This document shows, piece after piece, positions 24,639 to 33,900 of a stretch of DNA of 64,000 nt (position 1 is the first letter of the stretch; each line of letters opens with the position of its first letter). The translations under genes were made by a program, and so were the position numbers. The DNA lies in assembly GCF_000234805.1 (NCBI RefSeq), contig NC_016645.1:1154391-1218390 (forward strand), given 5' to 3'. The stretch comes from Pyrobaculum ferrireducens (GTDB taxonomy: Archaea; Thermoproteota; Thermoprotei; Thermoproteales; Thermoproteaceae). Under the pieces are notes generated by a model. The model saw nothing but the letters and a program-made list of their open reading frames with translations. It was not told where the DNA came from and searched no databases.

Positions 24639-26288
24639 ATGTATACGAATGGTGGCGAAGGTGAGGAATTGGTTGAGCTGAATAGATGTACAAGCAAGTT
24701 TGGAGAGCGCCCTCTTTTGATGCCGGTGAAGACAGTGGCTTTGGGGACTTCGTTTTGTCTTAAGAAGGCGTATTTTATGCTTATGGCTGATAACCTGCCT
24801 GGTAGCCATACGCCGTACAGACTTACAGCCACCAGCCAGAGTTTGCATGACCTGCTGGCGTATGTGGTTGTGCCCTTTACATTTAGGCTTCTTAGTGAAT
24901 ACTCGCCGCGGGTTGGTGGTGGAGTTGATGTAGATAGGTTGGTGGATGAGGTGTGGTCTGAGGTGAGAGGCGATGTTGAAAGGTATAGTAATGTTAATAT
25001 CAATTACCGGGATCTTAGGAAGACTCTTGTGTCTATGATGAGGGGATACGCTGCGGTGGTTATGTGGCTTGTGAAGTATGGGGGGTTTAGCGGTGATGGT
25101 ATTTTGGTATTTCCGGAGCGTATGATTGTGAGCAGACCTGTTTCTGACGTCTTGGCGGCGGAGGAGTTGGGTGACTTTCTCCCTGTGATTGGTGTACCAG
25201 ATGTGGTGCTTGTTGACAGGTCTAGCCGCCGTGCGGCTGTGATAGACTGGAAAATGGCCGGGGCCGGGTCTGGTAACGAGCTTCACTATGTCCAGTTATT
25301 GCTCTATCAACACATCCTAGGTAGGCTGTTCGGGGATGTGTATGCGTTCTTGGTTTACACAACAGAGAGGAGGGGCACCACTAAGGTTGTGTCGATTGGT
25401 AGGAATGTTAACTTGAAGGAGTTCGGCGTGAGTTACGACTATCGTGAGGTCTCCGACAGGCTGGAGAGGGCGAGGTACGTGGCTCAGCTTCTGTATGGCC
25501 TTGCTTTTTGTAAAGGTATGTTGAGGGTGGCTGTTGGGTTGAACAAGTCGCGTGGGTTGGGTATTCGTGTTTTTAACCCGGAGCGGGGTGTGGGGAAGAG
25601 GAATTACCCATGTAATTACTGTCCCTATAAAACGCTGTGCCGGTATAGGTTTTCTAGGAAGGGGGAGTTGGATGAGGAAATTGCTAGGCTGAGGCGTGGC
25701 TTTAATAAGATGTATAGGATAGCTGTTGAGAAGAAGAGTGAGGAGTATAAGAATCTAATCGATTTTGGTGCTTGTGTAGATTTTGACCAGATGGTGTTTA
25801 AGAGCCCTAGGGTTGTGGAGCTGGTAAAGTGGTTTGGGAGGGAGCCTAGGCCGCTGTCTGACGATGTGATGCGCTATTCTCTGGGTCGTACTACGGTATA
25901 TGTGTTTGGCGGCGACGACCCTCTTAGAGGTTCTCAGCAACGGGGTGTGTTTTCGCCTATCTTGTTTGGTAGGTATGAGGACGACGAGGTGGAGTTGAGG
26001 AGTGTCGGCGGCAGATCGCAGCTGACGGCGTATGTTAGGATGGTGTCGCCTGTATTTTCTGTGAGGTGGCTTCCTCTGTATATGTATTACAGAATTAGGC
26101 CTGGAGATAGGTTGTTTCAAAATGTTAAGGTGTGTAAGGGGGAGGTGCCGATGAATATCGAGTTGAGGGCGATAGCTGCTGTGGAGAATAGTTTGGTTAA
26201 GATGGTAGAGAAAGGCGAGGATTTGCATAGGTGGTGGAGTAGCTTCATAAAGGATCTGGTGCTTACCGCAGTTGATGAGTATGGCTAG
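24639..26288 (+). CDS. Cas4/RecB-like Fe-S nuclease (Dna2-type nuclease part)
   Basis: 549 residues. The RecB-family core is GVPDVVLVD (Asp188), VIDWKMAG (Asp203, Lys205) and YVQLLLYQ, the Q-x-x-x-Y motif (219-223). An N-terminal cysteine in SFCLKKAYF (Cys40) and a C-terminal cluster CNYCPYKTLC complete the four-cysteine pattern of Cas4/AddB iron-sulfur nucleases. A further 200-residue C-terminal region is not recognised. An upstream extension of the frame to 24306 overlaps the divergent gene and its promoter, so ATG 24639 is chosen. The helicase gene downstream overlaps the end, so the pair resembles a split Dna2 nuclease-helicase. Confidence 0.8.
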   Translation: MYTNGGEGEELVELNRCTSKFGERPLLMPVKTVALGTSFCLKKAYFMLMADNLPGSHTPYRLTATSQSLHDLLAYVVVPFTFRLLSEYSPRVGGGVDVDRLVDEVWSEVRGDVERYSNVNINYRDLRKTLVSMMRGYAAVVMWLVKYGGFSGDGILVFPERMIVSRPVSDVLAAEELGDFLPVIGVPDVVLVDRSSRRAAVIDWKMAGAGSGNELHYVQLLLYQHILGRLFGDVYAFLVYTTERRGTTKVVSIGRNVNLKEFGVSYDYREVSDRLERARYVAQLLYGLAFCKGMLRVAVGLNKSRGLGIRVFNPERGVGKRNYPCNYCPYKTLCRYRFSRKGELDEEIARLRRGFNKMYRIAVEKKSEEYKNLIDFGACVDFDQMVFKSPRVVELVKWFGREPRPLSDDVMRYSLGRTTVYVFGGDDPLRGSQQRGVFSPILFGRYEDDEVELRSVGGRSQLTAYVRMVSPVFSVRWLPLYMYYRIRPGDRLFQNVKVCKGEVPMNIELRAIAAVENSLVKMVEKGEDLHRWWSSFIKDLVLTAVDEYG

Positions 26289-27720
26289 TTTCTACAACGT
26301 TGATCGCCTATTGGAACAAAGATCTCTCGACGCTAGTTGGCGTTTGAAGGTGAACATGTATTCTATGGGTCCATACGCTGAGATCGGGAGGTATATAGAC
26401 GATCTCCTTGCTGGTAATCCATCAATTGTAGGTGTGCCAGGGGTGCCAGGTGCTGGGAAGACTACTTTCTACGCATATACGATGGCGAATTACCTGAGAG
26501 ATATTATTTGTGGAGGTGGGAGGTTAAAGACTTTGTATGTTTATTTGGCGCCGACTAATGATTTGCTTATAGACTTTCTCGAGAAGTTTCTTGGCTTTCT
26601 TAGAGGGGCTTTCCAAGTGGATTGTAGTCCGGAGGAGCTGGCTAGGAGAATTAGGGTGTATGGATCGAAAATAGAGGCTGACAAATATCCTCAGGTATTT
26701 AAGGCTGTAGACGACGATGTTCTTTTGGTCATATCGACTGAATGGCAGAGGGTGTCCGCGAGGGTTCTGAGCCCCCGTAATCAAGTCTATCTGATCGACG
26801 AGGCTAGTAGGTTGACGATGTCCCACTTCTTTATACCAATTGCCGACGGCATCGCTAAGGGGAGGCAGGACGAGGATATTCTTGGGTTTGCAGTAATAGG
26901 TGATGTGAACCAAGCGGTTGGCCTTAGTGAGGGCGAGCGACAACTATTACTGCTGGAACATGTGAAGCGGCTGTCTAAGGGGAGTGGCAGGGTGCACCTC
27001 GTAGATCTAAATATAAGTTGGCGGCTTCCAAGAGGCACAGAGGAGCCTATTAAAGAGGGGTATTATGATGGGAATCTCGAAGCTAAGGGCAATCCCTTTT
27101 TGTTAAAGGCACCTCATGAGGAGCTTAAGAGGATTCTCAGCGATGAGCACTGCAGAAGGTACGAGAAAGTTATAAATGAGTTTATCGTACTCGCCTCTAG
27201 GTATCCTCATGTGCATATTGAACTGGATACGCATTTCGTACAGGGTGAGAGGTATGACGAGCGTAGGGCTAGGCTTGCCTGGTGTCTTGCGCGTGTCATC
27301 TCTGCTCTTTCTAAAAAGAGGGTGTCTGTGGTCGTGCCTTATAACCAGATGGCATTTGCCGTGAGGATGCTGGGTAGACTAGAGAATGTGCATACCGCTA
27401 CGGTGGCGAGCTATCTGGGGAGGGAGGATGATATTATTATATCTGTGTTTGGGAAGGAACAAGTGGGTGGTTGTAATACCTACTATCTGCAGGATCCCTA
27501 CATTCCCAATGTTCAGCATAGTAGGCAGAAGAATGCCCTGTATTCTATAGGCTCTAGCGAGATTCTGCTGTCAAGCGTTGACGCTTGCAAAAAGCAGTTG
27601 GGGGGTAGTCCGAATAAGCGTTACAGTGAAGATGTGTATGAAGGTCTTGAGAAGCTTCACAAGATGATTGAAGAGTTGCAGAGGCTTGAGAAGAGGGTGG
27701 TCAGGGCGCGGGGCTTATGA
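26275..27720 (+). CDS. SF1 helicase (Dna2/UPF1-like)
   Basis: 481 residues. Motif I GVPGAGKTT (near 54-62), motif II YLIDEASRL (DEAx), motif III VIGDVNQAVGL, a Q/arginine motif LNISWRLPRG, motif V-like TATVASYLGREDDIIIS and motif VI NVQHSRQKNALYSIGS. This is the SF1B layout of 5'-3' helicases such as Dna2. The start (ATG 26275 or 26281) lies inside the last codons of the Cas4-like gene, so the two proteins are co-translated and probably form a complex that unwinds and cuts DNA. A defence or recombination role is inferred from the island context. Confidence 0.8.
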   Translation: MSMASFYNVDRLLEQRSLDASWRLKVNMYSMGPYAEIGRYIDDLLAGNPSIVGVPGVPGAGKTTFYAYTMANYLRDIICGGGRLKTLYVYLAPTNDLLIDFLEKFLGFLRGAFQVDCSPEELARRIRVYGSKIEADKYPQVFKAVDDDVLLVISTEWQRVSARVLSPRNQVYLIDEASRLTMSHFFIPIADGIAKGRQDEDILGFAVIGDVNQAVGLSEGERQLLLLEHVKRLSKGSGRVHLVDLNISWRLPRGTEEPIKEGYYDGNLEAKGNPFLLKAPHEELKRILSDEHCRRYEKVINEFIVLASRYPHVHIELDTHFVQGERYDERRARLAWCLARVISALSKKRVSVVVPYNQMAFAVRMLGRLENVHTATVASYLGREDDIIISVFGKEQVGGCNTYYLQDPYIPNVQHSRQKNALYSIGSSEILLSSVDACKKQLGGSPNKRYSEDVYEGLEKLHKMIEELQRLEKRVVRARGL

Positions 27721-28207
27721 CGAAGTTTTGCATATCTCTACGCACGTTTCGTCTTACTATTTTCCACTTTGCCAGCTGTGTAATCAGCTCGTCTACGCCG
27801 TAGTCTAGGGCTAGTGGGTGCTTGACTTTGTAGGTCTCCACGACAATGTGGCTTCTTGCGACTCTCGCCGCCTCTTCAAGCGCCACCGGCCAATGGATCT
27901 TGTCTTCTAGGAACATTAAGATGTGGGTTAGGAGCACAGCGTCGAATGATCTGTCGCGGAATGGCATGTGTGTTGGGTACGCTACTACGTCGGGTTTTGT
28001 GTCTGGTATTGAGTCCATCCGCACGGCCCATGCGCCCATTTTTTCTAGGTAGGTGGAATTGCGCCAGTTGCTACAGCCGAAGTCCAGCACTCTTTTAGGC
28101 GGGTTTTTTGTCGCTTCGAGGAGCATCTTGACTCCCGTGCTTCTGGGGCTTCTCTTGACTATGGGGCACTTGGCGCAGTAGTGTTGTCTAAGGACTCTTA
28201 TTCTCAC
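27701..28207 (-). CDS. SAM-dependent methyltransferase, class I, small
   Basis: 168 residues. Motif I RVLDFGCSNWRNSTYLEKMG binds SAM; an acidic post-I residue follows in VRMDSIPDTKPDVV, and FDAVLLTHILMFLED is the motif IV region. N-terminal cysteines (HYCAKCPIV) suggest metal binding. The GTG start shares GTGA with the stop of the upstream methyltransferase gene, so translation is coupled; the longer frame to 28270 is ignored. Substrate unknown: neither the DNA motif (N/D)PP(Y/F) nor PCQ is present, so it is not an ordinary DNA base methylase. The 3' end overlaps the convergent helicase gene by 20 bp. Confidence 0.75.
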   Translation of the reverse strand: MRIRVLRQHYCAKCPIVKRSPRSTGVKMLLEATKNPPKRVLDFGCSNWRNSTYLEKMGAWAVRMDSIPDTKPDVVAYPTHMPFRDRSFDAVLLTHILMFLEDKIHWPVALEEAARVARSHIVVETYKVKHPLALDYGVDELITQLAKWKIVRRNVRRDMQNFVISPAP

Positions 28208-29415
28208 AGCTCCACCACGGCTTGGTACTGGCTGTCTCCAAGCCTTCTTACAGCCTTTACGCGGCCCCACTTACTAGCAGTGTCTAGGAATTGGCGGTAG
28301 GCGACGTAGCGGCCGCTTAGCGCGTTGTACACCGAGAAGGCGACGGCCCTCTTTGCCACTCTCTTGATTTCTGCCACGGCCTCTTCTGGTCTGTGGAGGA
28401 AGTTGTAGACGTTCCAGAAGATGGCGACGTCAACGCCGCGGCTTCTTATTGGCAACATATGTGCGTCCCCCACGATTCGGTCTATCAGCAGTCCGTTTCC
28501 TCTCGCGCGCAGTATTGTCTCGTCTATGTCTAGTAGTATTACGTGCCGGGCGCCCCATCTTATCGTCGCCGCGCCCTTGGTGCCGAAGCCGCTTCCCACG
28601 TCTAGCACCACGGCGTCTCTGTAGTCTATCGCGGCTAGTATCGGCGGTATTGAGTACTTCGCCGCTCTGGATCTAACCACGGTGGGTCTGCCGCCTTTGA
28701 TAAGCGCCGGGTTTGGTGCTACGATGCCTCTCTCTGCAAGTTTCGTGATTTCATCCCACAGCTCTCTAGCCGGTAGCTTTGCCCCTACTCCGTATTGAGC
28801 TAATACGCTGTCTGCCGAGTATCCGCCGAATATCTCAAGCGTTGCTGGAAAGAGTACACGGAGTAGAGACACGACAAATGCTGTTTTCGCAACGTCCATC
28901 CCGGTGCACTCAGCCACCTTTTTGACAGGCGTGGGCCGTGTGGAGAGGCATGATATGGTTTTCGTCACGGCTCCTCCCAGGGGCGTTGCTGTCACAGCAT
29001 CCCTCCTCACTACTAAGACGTCGTTGCGTATCTCGGCAAGGCCCATGTCCACATATCGTCTCAATGGAGGCATCCTCCTAACATCCACGGCGCAGGGTAC
29101 CTCATACCTCCTCAGGTTCCCCACCTTCGCTCTTACAACGGCCACGATGTCCTCAACCCAGAAATTTACAGTCAGCATTTCTCCGTTGCCTACAAGGCGT
29201 GATACTAAGTCGCAGCTTACTTCATTGCTATGTGTTATCAATGGTGTCAACAAAAGCCGAGAGGCTGATGTAACGTTAATAATATCATTCCTAAGGTTTC
29301 CTAAAAGTTCTTGAACTCTGAGACATCTGTCACGCAAAAAGTATTGTGTATAAATACCGGTTGGTACCAACTGACGTGTCTCAGCTACTGGGCTTCTCCT
29401 TCTTAGAAGAGCCAT
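28204..29415 (-). CDS. Two-domain methyltransferase with unknown N-terminal region
   Basis: 403 residues. The last 150 form a class I methyltransferase: VVLDVGSGFGTKGAATIRWG (motif I), VILLDIDETILRARG (post-I), VDVAIFWNVYNFLHRPEEAV (motif IV). The first 250 residues include a possible winged helix (KKVAECTGMDVAKTAFVVSL) and otherwise match nothing I know. ATG 29415 has a TTTAAATAAG element 26 nt upstream on its strand, so the gene starts inside the 5' end of the divergent DndC-like gene, overlapping by 40-70 nt. Coupled to the small methyltransferase after it. Their joint substrate is unknown; given the DndC-like neighbour, nucleic acid is possible. Confidence 0.7.
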   Translation of the reverse strand: MALLRRRSPVAETRQLVPTGIYTQYFLRDRCLRVQELLGNLRNDIINVTSASRLLLTPLITHSNEVSCDLVSRLVGNGEMLTVNFWVEDIVAVVRAKVGNLRRYEVPCAVDVRRMPPLRRYVDMGLAEIRNDVLVVRRDAVTATPLGGAVTKTISCLSTRPTPVKKVAECTGMDVAKTAFVVSLLRVLFPATLEIFGGYSADSVLAQYGVGAKLPARELWDEITKLAERGIVAPNPALIKGGRPTVVRSRAAKYSIPPILAAIDYRDAVVLDVGSGFGTKGAATIRWGARHVILLDIDETILRARGNGLLIDRIVGDAHMLPIRSRGVDVAIFWNVYNFLHRPEEAVAEIKRVAKRAVAFSVYNALSGRYVAYRQFLDTASKWGRVKAVRRLGDSQYQAVVEL

Positions 29416-30560
29416 TCAGGGCGTTTGACGAGGCTTATTTAAAGTATCGTACTTTTGTGTTGGCGTTTTCGGGGGGCAAGGACTCAACAGCCGTTGCTGT
29501 TCTATTTTACAAGTGGCTAAAGGAGAGGGGGGTAAGGGATGTTGAGGTGGTGCTTCTCCACAACGACACGCTGAGCGAGATTCCAGACATGGAGACGTGG
29601 GCTAGGTACTTCATGGATCAGTTTGAAGAGAAGATGAAGAGTATCGGCATCGCCGTGAGGAGGATTGTGGCGGCTCCGTCGCCCCTCAACACCTGGTACT
29701 GGAGGGTGTATGTGAGGGGGTACCCCGCCTCGACGTTTAATTTTAGGTGGTGTGTTGATCTTCTCAAGGTGGAGCCTACTATGAGGGCGCTGAAGGAGTT
29801 GAGGGATTATATCCTGGTAGTGGGCTCACGCGACGAAGAGAGCGCGGCGAGGGCCAAGTCTATGCAAGTGAGGTTCGGCAAATGCATGAGGGAGGGGTCT
29901 TGTCTCGGAGCCTACTTCGCAGTAAATAACGACATTCCCAAGGTGGCTCCTATTAGGTTCTGGAGTCTGGAGGACGTGTGGCGGTTTTTAAAAACTCAGA
30001 GAGATTTTGATGTAAAGCCTCTGTTAAGGCTGTACCTCTTTAACGGGAATATGGGGGTGAGATACGGCTGTTGGCACTGTACCTTGGTAAAGAGGCAGTG
30101 GGGCAACTACATAGATGACAGATTTCTGTATGCAGAGGCTGTGAGGGTCTTGTACCGCGTGGTGTCTGATATGGAGACGTTGAGGACGCCGAAGTCGGGC
30201 GGCTATAGCAGGCTGGGCCCTATAAACGCCTTGGGCCGATCCATAATTTTCAATGCGGTGAGGAGGGCCGAGGAGCTAGGCGGCGAGATGTTCTACGGCC
30301 TCAACATAGAGGTCCAGCTACATAAACTGCATTACACGCTCCGTGTAATCTTTTATGAACTGAGCGAGAAATTAGCCGACGACATAATCTCGGCTTTAGA
30401 TCCCACGGATAGGAGGGTCTCTATCCACAATCTTCGGGATTTGAAGTCCAACGACGGGTGGAGGGAAGCTCTTGATGCTATTGAGTCCAGGGTGGTGAAG
30501 AGAGATGTGGATAATAGGGTTAGGGAGAGGCTTTTGGAGCTACTGAGACGCCTCTATTGA
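29346..30560 (+). CDS. DndC-like ATP-pyrophosphatase (PAPS-reductase fold)
   Basis: 404 residues. The PP-loop is AFSGGKDSTAVAV (42-48 SGGKDST). Blocks follow the DndC pattern: LHNDTLSEIPDM, FRWCVDLLKVEP (Cys136), ILVVGSRDEESAARAK, IRFWSLEDVWRFL, and RYGCWHCTLVKR (Cys242, Cys245), which with Cys136/180/186 could bind an Fe-S cluster. Known: DndC/SspD activates DNA for phosphorothioation. DndA, DndB, DndD and DndE are absent in this window, so this is a solitary relative; tRNA thiolation or another sulfur transfer remains possible. Two starts fit: GTG 29346, or GTG 29376, which lies 24 nt after TATAAATA (29349-29356). Confidence 0.78.
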   Translation: MYKYRLVPTDVSQLLGFSFLEEPFRAFDEAYLKYRTFVLAFSGGKDSTAVAVLFYKWLKERGVRDVEVVLLHNDTLSEIPDMETWARYFMDQFEEKMKSIGIAVRRIVAAPSPLNTWYWRVYVRGYPASTFNFRWCVDLLKVEPTMRALKELRDYILVVGSRDEESAARAKSMQVRFGKCMREGSCLGAYFAVNNDIPKVAPIRFWSLEDVWRFLKTQRDFDVKPLLRLYLFNGNMGVRYGCWHCTLVKRQWGNYIDDRFLYAEAVRVLYRVVSDMETLRTPKSGGYSRLGPINALGRSIIFNAVRRAEELGGEMFYGLNIEVQLHKLHYTLRVIFYELSEKLADDIISALDPTDRRVSIHNLRDLKSNDGWREALDAIESRVVKRDVDNRVRERLLELLRRLY

Positions 30561-30883
30561 TGCTACTGTAATACCTTGACTGGCGCTACAAGGCTCCTTG
30601 CAACGCTGTTGCTGTGGGGTGCGCATTTGCGGTGGCGAGGGCGCTGAGTTGCCGGTGGGTTAGGGAGCTACGTTGAAGGGGCTATTCATTACGGGATGCT
30701 GTTTATCGCCATGACGTTTCCCGCCATAGGATGTAAAATTACTGGCGAGTGGGCGGGCACGGGATATATCTGGAGACGAGTGATATGCACATCAACAACA
30801 TATAAACATCTGTGATTTTTGTTAAAAATAAAGTGTGCAGTCTTTGGGCAAGGAAGTTTTTATATTTCCTATTTATTGATGTT
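30561..30883. other. Intergenic spacer before the helicase operon
   Basis: No gene is recognised. Scattered coding-like debris is too short to name. An AT-rich stretch occupies about 30790-30880 and ends with the helicase operon promoter. Confidence 0.5.
30851..30868 (+). promoter_or_regulatory. TATA region of the helicase operon
   Basis: GTTTTTATATTTCC is centred about 24 nt before the ATG of the 29-codon gene at 30884, so transcription should start at that ATG rather than at the helicase start 86 nt further on. Confidence 0.55.
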
Positions 30884-30973
30884 ATGGCTTGCTATCCGGA
30901 GAGAGTGTTGCTTACGGACTGTCTGCGCAGTGTTGACAGTATTAGGAGGTTGCACCACGCTGGGTGCTTATGA
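30884..30973 (+). CDS. Leader mini-gene of 29 codons, coupled to the helicase
   Basis: It encodes MACYPERVLLTDCLRSVD and ends HHAGCL. It has three cysteines and no recognised family. It occupies the leaderless start position after the TATA region at 30851-30868, and its TGA overlaps the helicase ATG as ATGA. It may be a leader that sets helicase translation, or a tiny protein. The pattern repeats the 8705-8836 case. Confidence 0.4.
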   Translation: MACYPERVLLTDCLRSVDSIRRLHHAGCL

Positions 30974-33900
30974 GGCCCGCTCGGGAGGAGGCCAGAAAGT
31001 ACCGTAGCCTTGTCTTGTGTCCGCTGTTTAGAGAAGTCGTGGTGGATGAGCGGGCTGTTAAAAAGAGGACGGAAGCCCACGATGATTTCGTCAAGAAGGC
31101 TGTTTTACTTCTAAGCGAGATGGAGGGTGGTTGCCGCGAGCTGAGGCTGGATCTCGAGCGTGCGCAGCCTGACGCGGTTCTGGAGTGCGGCGATAAGATT
31201 TATGTCGTTGAGGTTAAGAGCTATCCGTTTGCTATCACAGATGAAGAGCACTACTGCTCTAGTGGCTACTTGAGACCTTACCCCGCCGATTTTGAACAAG
31301 CCGTCTCGTACAAAGAGAGGGCGCAGGCGCGTACAAGTAGGGAGATAGTACCCGTCTTGGTGTATAGGGGAATTCCGCTGGGAGGTCTGCGTGACGCGCC
31401 CTTTTTTATATTCATTAAAGAGGAGGAAGGAGAGTACCTGTCTGGTGGACATGTTGTAAGGGGCCGCGTTGCTTCTGAGGGGCAGATGCGCGGGGTGGAG
31501 CACGGCGTCTATAAACCGGGACCTGAGTGCTGTGTATGCGCGTCGGCGGACTGTCCCGTAGGGAGAAAAATGCGGAGCTATCTTGGTTGCGCTGGCGGCA
31601 GGAGTGGCGGCGGTGGGGTGTTGCAGTTGCCGACTGATGTTATATCGGCATATCAGAGGTTGCTGGTGACTGAGTGGTGTCTGGCTCGCCACGGCACTAG
31701 GTGCGTGAAGTGCGGTCCGATCTACTTGGCTCTGTCGCAGACAACTCTTCACAGGGACGATCTGCCTCTGACGAGGGAGCACGTACTGCGTGCTGTCGGT
31801 CAGCAACTTCTCCAGCAACTAGAGTCCAATAGGCTTTTAGTAGAGAAGTCCTGTGACGTCTATAAGGAGTCACTGAACAAAATAAAGATTAGGAACGGCT
31901 ATGTAGTTGCTGAGGGTGTAACGCGCAGAGACTTCTTAGTAATGCTTGAATACATATCGCTTCTCTACTCACTCGGGTATGGCGCCAGCGGTGGGGTGCA
32001 GAGCCTTCCTGTTCCGGATAAGTGCTACAGGACGTACCACGGAGAGGTTGCGAGGCTTGTGCGGAACACGTCGGCGTTGCCTGACGACGGAAGGGTTTTT
32101 GAAGCATACTACCTGCCAGCTATAGTTGACTACCTAGGCAAGAGAAATATCGACGTAGCAAGCGCTGTTACGAGTTCGTTCGGAGCTCTTTTAGGCGGGG
32201 ATGTCCTAAAAAAATTATCTGAAAGTTTGCGTAGCGAAGGCGGCCAAGCTGTTAGCAAGGTATCCCAGTTCCAAAATGAAGCTCTTATGGAGATTGGGAA
32301 GAGACTTAGCGCGTGGCTGACTGGTAGCGAAAAGAAGCCTCCTTTTGTGCTTATGACGGCGCCTCCCGGATCTGGGAAGACTCTTGTGTTTCTGGTTGCC
32401 GCGCTGGCCGTTGTTCTTGCTGGGGGGAAAGTCGTGATTATGTACCCAAGCAAAAAGCTTGCACTGCAACAAGTACAGCAAATCTACTACACACTGGAGG
32501 AGCTTAATAGCCAGCCTGGTAGTCGTATTTCCCTAGCTATACTAGATGGCGACAGCACCAGGTGTAGCCGAAGAAGACAAGGCCCAGTGCGCTCGCTGAA
32601 GTGCCGGCAGGGGCGGCACAGCTTAGAGTTCCAGAACGGTCAGTACCTCTGTGATGGGCAGTCAGTCGATTGGTTCACCGACTGTGAAGACGGCGCATTG
32701 AGCAGAGACATTATCGTGACGAATCCGTACAAGCTGTCTTCTATGCTTATGAGGAGTCAGAACGTCGCAACGATGCTGGCAGATAGGCTGAGACTGATCG
32801 TAATAGATGAAGCCCACACTATTCTCGAACCGCGGGAGCTCGATTTTCTGACGGCTCTTATTCACCGCCTGTTTATCCTTGGCGGAATTGATCGCGTTGA
32901 AAAGTATCCGGCCTTTATACTCTCCAGCGCTACTATAACTAGCTCGGGGCTTCCCTTTGCGGAAGAAGCCCGCGAGAGACTTATAACGTTCAGATCGATA
33001 GGTGCGCTTGAGCGTGTTGAGAGCGCCAGTCCAGCGGAGGTAAATGCTTTTACCAAACAAATCTCTGAGCTACTGCTTGGCGGAAATCTTGCGAATTATT
33101 ATGAAACCGCTGTTATAGACTACTACAGCATAGGTAGGCAGAGCTCAGGCAAGTCTAAAGTCACAGCCCCCATGGTGATTTTTACAAATCCGATGGAATC
33201 TCCCAGCGGCACTGTTCAAGAGGCATCGGTTTCGCTAATGCTGGCCGCCGCAACCAGGTTATATTCAGGTGGTCAGTATAATAATTTCTCTTCGGTTGTA
33301 TTTTTCGACAGCAAGGAGACACTGGCTGAGGTTGCATCATACGTAAGAGCGAGACTTGTGTCTATAGAGGGATCGCCGGCTGATAAAACTCTGACAAAGC
33401 CCTTCTTCCTAAATTGCACCCCCGGCTCTCTGTGTATTAAGGGCGGCTGGAACGGCCTTAAGGTAATAAAAAACATCCTAATGTCAGGTAGCTACGGAGA
33501 GCTAGAGGACTTCAGCCACCTATCTCTGTTCTGCACCAGACTTAGCGAGCTGAACGCGGCATACAAATACGCATCAATGATGTATTCTGGACAGCGTGCG
33601 GCCTCGGCGCAACCTCCTAAGTGCTATGATACGGCAAGACAAGCCGCGGAGCAAATATTAAGAGATCTTATCCAGAACGTCAGTAATCTGAGCCAGAGGA
33701 GCACTCTCCTGGTGCACCACGCGGACTTGGAAGATTCTATAAGATACGCGGTAGAGAGGAAGCTGGAGATGCCGGGGTCATGGTACACTGTCCTGTCCAC
33801 ATCTACTCTTGAGCTTGGTGTGAACCTCAGCGGCGTTGGAGCCGTGGGCCAGTTCGGCCTGCCGTGGCTTGCTGAGAACGTGATTCAGCGCTTCGGTCGC

